Assembly (NCBI GenBank): GCA_036524855.1
Contig: DATDBL010000399.1
Span: forward strand, 14,518-78,517
From: Aldersonia sp036524855
GTDB taxonomy: Bacteria > Actinomycetota > Actinomycetes > Mycobacteriales > Mycobacteriaceae
DNA: 64,000 nucleotides
Direction: 5' to 3'
Shown: positions 61,943 to 64,000 of the stretch, piece after piece
Numbering within the stretch: the first letter of the stretch is position 1
Layout of the letters: each line of letters starts with the position of its first letter
Notes under the pieces: generated by a model
The model's database searches: none
Seen by the model: the letters and a program-made list of their open reading frames with translations, nothing else
Told to the model about the DNA's origin: nothing
Position numbers and translations under genes: made by a program

Positions 61943-62507
61943 GATCGCTCCGATCCCCGATGAGGGCCTCGAGCAGCACGCGCAAGGTCGGTTCCGCGTC
62001 GAAATCCGGGTCCGGGTAACTCAATTGGTGCAGGACGAGTCCGGACACGTTCTGCGCGACCAGGTAGGCATCGCGTTCGGGCTCGCGCGACCCGACCATC
62101 TTCAGCCAGTTCTGCGACCAGATCCCCACGCGCGCACCGGTCGCCGCGAGGGTCGGCCGCACCTGCGGGCGAAACGCGCCCTCGACCAGGATCGCATAAC
62201 GCGCGACGGTGAGCGTCCGGTGCACCGTCGTCGAGTCCCGCACCGCGGCCGCGAGACTGCGCGCGAGATCGGCCGGGGTGTCGGGCCGAACATCGGCGGC
62301 CATCGCCTCCCAGTACTCGCGCTCGCGTTCCGCGATCCGCACGACGACGGCGCCGATCAACGCGTCCTTGGTACCGAACAGGTTCGAGGTCGACCCGGTC
62401 GGCACACCGGCCGCGGCGTCGACCGCGCGATGCGTGAGGGCCCGCATGCCACCCTCGCCGATGACCGCTATTGCGGCGTCGAGAACGTCGGTGCGGCGCG
62501 TGCCCAC
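61929..62507 (-). CDS. TetR-family transcriptional regulator
   Basis: 192 residues. The HTH lies in VLDAAIAVIGEGGMRALTHRAVDAAAGVPTGSTSNLFGTKDALIGAVV, with the family's usual phenylalanine before the recognition-helix end. The C-terminal ligand domain ends in EPTLRVLLEALIGDRS. It overlaps the maleylpyruvate isomerase-like gene by 14 bases on the same strand, which suggests control of a small detoxification operon. Confidence 0.9.
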   Translation of the reverse strand: MGTRRTDVLDAAIAVIGEGGMRALTHRAVDAAAGVPTGSTSNLFGTKDALIGAVVVRIAEREREYWEAMAADVRPDTPADLARSLAAAVRDSTTVHRTLTVARYAILVEGAFRPQVRPTLAATGARVGIWSQNWLKMVGSREPERDAYLVAQNVSGLVLHQLSYPDPDFDAEPTLRVLLEALIGDRSDHARR

Positions 62508-62673
62508 GACCCTAGACTACATCTGTCGTGGAATCGACGACAGGTGCAGTCGAGCCTACGACACGATCCGCCGGCGCGGTCGTGAGTGGTTGTGGAGTCC
62601 GTGTCGATTTCCCGTCGCTTCGCTCGCCCTGGACGGACTCCATTTCCACTCACAGGCGCGGAGTGCCTCCCGA

Positions 62674-63078
62674 CTACCGCCCCCGCAGCGACGGCGACCC
62701 CAGCACCCGCGTCACGGCGATCTCCACGACCACCCGCTTCGGGTTCACCCGCGGCACCCGATACCGCCGCGCGTAGCGATGCTCGGCGTCGCGCACGCTG
62801 TCCGGGTCACGCAGCACCCGCGCCTTGCCCTCCAGCGTCAACCATCGCGGGCCGTCGATCTGCGTGACCGCCGCGTACCCGGCGCGCTCGGCGTTGCGCA
62901 CCTTCTGCGATCCATCGCTCGTGATCACCCGCGCGGTCGCGGTGTCCGGATCCCACGTGAACCCGACCGCGACCACGTGCGGGGTGCCGTCGGCGCGCAG
63001 TGTCGCCAGGGTGGCGAGGTGATGCTCGGTGAGGAAGTCGAGCGTGTCCGGCGCCAGGTCGGCGGGGGTGGAGGCCAT
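62674..63078 (-). CDS. PPOX-class F420-dependent oxidoreductase (Rv2074-like)
   Basis: 134-residue split beta-barrel flavin/F420 protein. TLDFLTEHHLATLATLRADGTPHVVAVGFTWD and RWLTLEGKARVLRDPDSVRDAEHRYARRYRVP fit the family. Rv2074 was reported to reduce biliverdin with F420H2, and the adjacent divergent SDR plus cobL match Rv2073c and Rv2072c. It marks the return of conserved mycobacterial gene order after the accessory region. A 166-base gap before it shows no gene. Confidence 0.88.
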   Translation of the reverse strand: MASTPADLAPDTLDFLTEHHLATLATLRADGTPHVVAVGFTWDPDTATARVITSDGSQKVRNAERAGYAAVTQIDGPRWLTLEGKARVLRDPDSVRDAEHRYARRYRVPRVNPKRVVVEIAVTRVLGSPSLRGR

Positions 63079-63108
63079 GCGCAGACCCTAATCCAGCACA
63101 CTGAACCG

Positions 63109-63840
63109 GTGAGCACCTCAGGACCGCTCGTGATCCTCGGCGGCCGCAGCGAGATCGGTGTCGAGTTGGCGACCCGACTCGCCCCCGGCCGCCATGTCGT
63201 CCTCGCCGCCCGCCGCAGCGACGACCTCGCCGCAGAGGTCGCCCGGGTCGAGCAGGCGGGCGCGGCGTCCGTCACCACCCGTGAGTTCGACGCCGACGAC
63301 CTCTCGGGCCACGCCGCGTTCGTCGACGGACTGGGTTGGCTCGGCACCGTCGTCCTCGCATTCGGCATCCTCGGTGACCAGGCCCGCGCGGAAACCGATG
63401 CCGCGCAAGCTGTCTCGATTGTACGGACGGACTACGTCGCGCAGGTCTCGCTGCTCACGGTGCTCGCGGACCGCATGCGCGCCCAGGGGTCGGGTGAACT
63501 GGTGGTGTTCTCGTCGGTCGCGGGTATCCGAGTCCGGCGCGCCAACTACGTCTACGGGTCCGCGAAGGCGGGGCTCGACGGTTTTGCCAGCGGTCTCGGC
63601 GACGCCCTACACGGCACGGGGGTCGGTCTGCTGCTCGTGCGGCCCGGGTTCGTCATCGGCCGGATGACCGCGGGGATGAAACCCGCACCGTTCTCGAGTA
63701 CGCCGCCGCAGGTCGCCGACGCGGTCGCGAAGGCGCTGCACCGGGGGTCGAGCCGGGTCTGGGTGCCGCCGGTGCTGCGGCCGGTCTTCTTCGGCATGCG
63801 GCTGCTGCCGCAACCCATCTGGCGGCGAATGCCGCGATGA
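63109..63840 (+). CDS. Short-chain dehydrogenase, DprE2/Rv2073c-like
   Basis: 243-residue SDR. LGGRSEIGVELATRLA forms the nucleotide-binding turn and YVYGSAKAGLDGFASGL the catalytic YxxxK. FVIGRMTAGMKPAPFSSTPPQVAD and the hydrophobic end PVFFGMRLLPQPIWRRMPR resemble decaprenylphosphoryl ketoribose reductases, with a probable membrane-associated tail. Start GTG at 63109, divergent from the PPOX gene by 30 bases. The end overlaps cobL (ATGA). Confidence 0.87.
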   Translation: MSTSGPLVILGGRSEIGVELATRLAPGRHVVLAARRSDDLAAEVARVEQAGAASVTTREFDADDLSGHAAFVDGLGWLGTVVLAFGILGDQARAETDAAQAVSIVRTDYVAQVSLLTVLADRMRAQGSGELVVFSSVAGIRVRRANYVYGSAKAGLDGFASGLGDALHGTGVGLLLVRPGFVIGRMTAGMKPAPFSSTPPQVADAVAKALHRGSSRVWVPPVLRPVFFGMRLLPQPIWRRMPR

Positions 63841-64000
63841 GCGCACCGATCGCCGTGGTCGGGATCGGCGCGGACGGCTGGGCCGGGCTCGGCGAGGCCG
63901 CGAAGCGAGCGATCACCGACGCCGAGGTGCTGATGGGATCCGCGCGCCAACTCGGACTGGTCCCCGCCTCGCCCGCGACCCGGCTCCTGTGGCCGGCCCC
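63837..64000 (+). CDS. cobL: Precorrin-6Y C5,15-methyltransferase (decarboxylating), 5' end
   Basis: The first 54 codons are seen, with the opening of a cobalamin-pathway methyltransferase: IAVVGIGADGWAGLGEAAKRAITDAEVLMGSARQL. This is the CbiE-type start, where GIGADG binds S-adenosylmethionine. The gene continues outside the window, where the CbiT-like decarboxylating domain would be expected. It overlaps the SDR stop by four bases, as in Rv2073c-Rv2072c. Confidence 0.88.
   Translation, partial: MSAPIAVVGIGADGWAGLGEAAKRAITDAEVLMGSARQLGLVPASPATRLLWPA

Overview
The window is high-GC DNA from an actinomycete, almost certainly a member of the Mycobacteriales (Rhodococcus, Nocardia or Gordonia-like). 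The evidence is a complete Pup-proteasome locus (dop-pup-prcB-prcA, pafA, pafBC), tatA-tatC-helY in the mycobacterial order, several mycothiol-dependent maleylpyruvate isomerase-like proteins, an F420-type PPOX protein, a DprE2-like SDR next to cobL, and frequent GTG starts. I saw no rRNA, tRNA or CRISPR array. Family assignments and comparisons with M. tuberculosis rest on recognition and memory; no search was run.

Layout. (1) 1-7.3 kb: a minus-strand operon for pyroglutamate and glutamate use, reading MFS transporter, DUF1445 (D-glutamate cyclase-like), pxpA, pxpB, pxpC, then a short-form NAD-glutamate dehydrogenase that runs off the left edge. A divergent FCD-type GntR regulator sits across a 162-bp gap holding a perfect palindrome. 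(2) 7.3-10.6 kb: a large arylsulfatase broken by one base, and a NUDIX hydrolase. (3) 10.6-27.9 kb: core genome collinear with M. tuberculosis Rv2113 to Rv2089c, covering a membrane protein, the Pup-proteasome system with its ligase and PafBC regulator, Tat export, HelY, a DUF4333 membrane protein, a 5'-3' exonuclease and an M24 peptidase. No frame breaks were seen here. (4) 28-38.2 kb: GTP-type PEP carboxykinase (two frame breaks) with a small coupled ORF, an ArsR regulator, and a six-gene operon for a complex I/hydrogenase-4-like membrane complex of the Rv0082-Rv0087 type. Its large subunit lacks the nickel-binding cysteines. Similar operator-like sequences precede both the arsR gene and the operon, and a decayed arsR lies at the operon head. 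(5) 38.3-62 kb: an accessory catabolic island with two paralogous VOC+SDR modules, an aldehyde dehydrogenase, a DUF1185 protein, a Baeyer-Villiger-type flavin monooxygenase, a medium-chain oxidoreductase, an AhpD-like protein, an MFS transporter, TetR/QsdR regulators, a PHA synthase pair, an IS607-type transposon, and several gene remnants. (6) 62-64 kb: core genome resumes with Rv2074-, Rv2073c- and cobL-like genes.

How the parts fit. Region 1 plausibly imports 5-oxoproline or D-glutamate-type compounds, opens them to glutamate and oxidises that to 2-oxoglutarate. Region 3 tags and degrades proteins and includes the PafBC regulator. Region 4 looks like an ArsR-controlled energy-converting complex of unknown electron donor beside an anaplerotic enzyme. 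Region 5 is a patchwork catabolic island whose substrate I cannot determine. Single-base frame breaks occur in the sulfatase, pckG, tnpB, an alpha/beta hydrolase and a TetR gene. They may be real decay or assembly errors, and read-level checking would decide.
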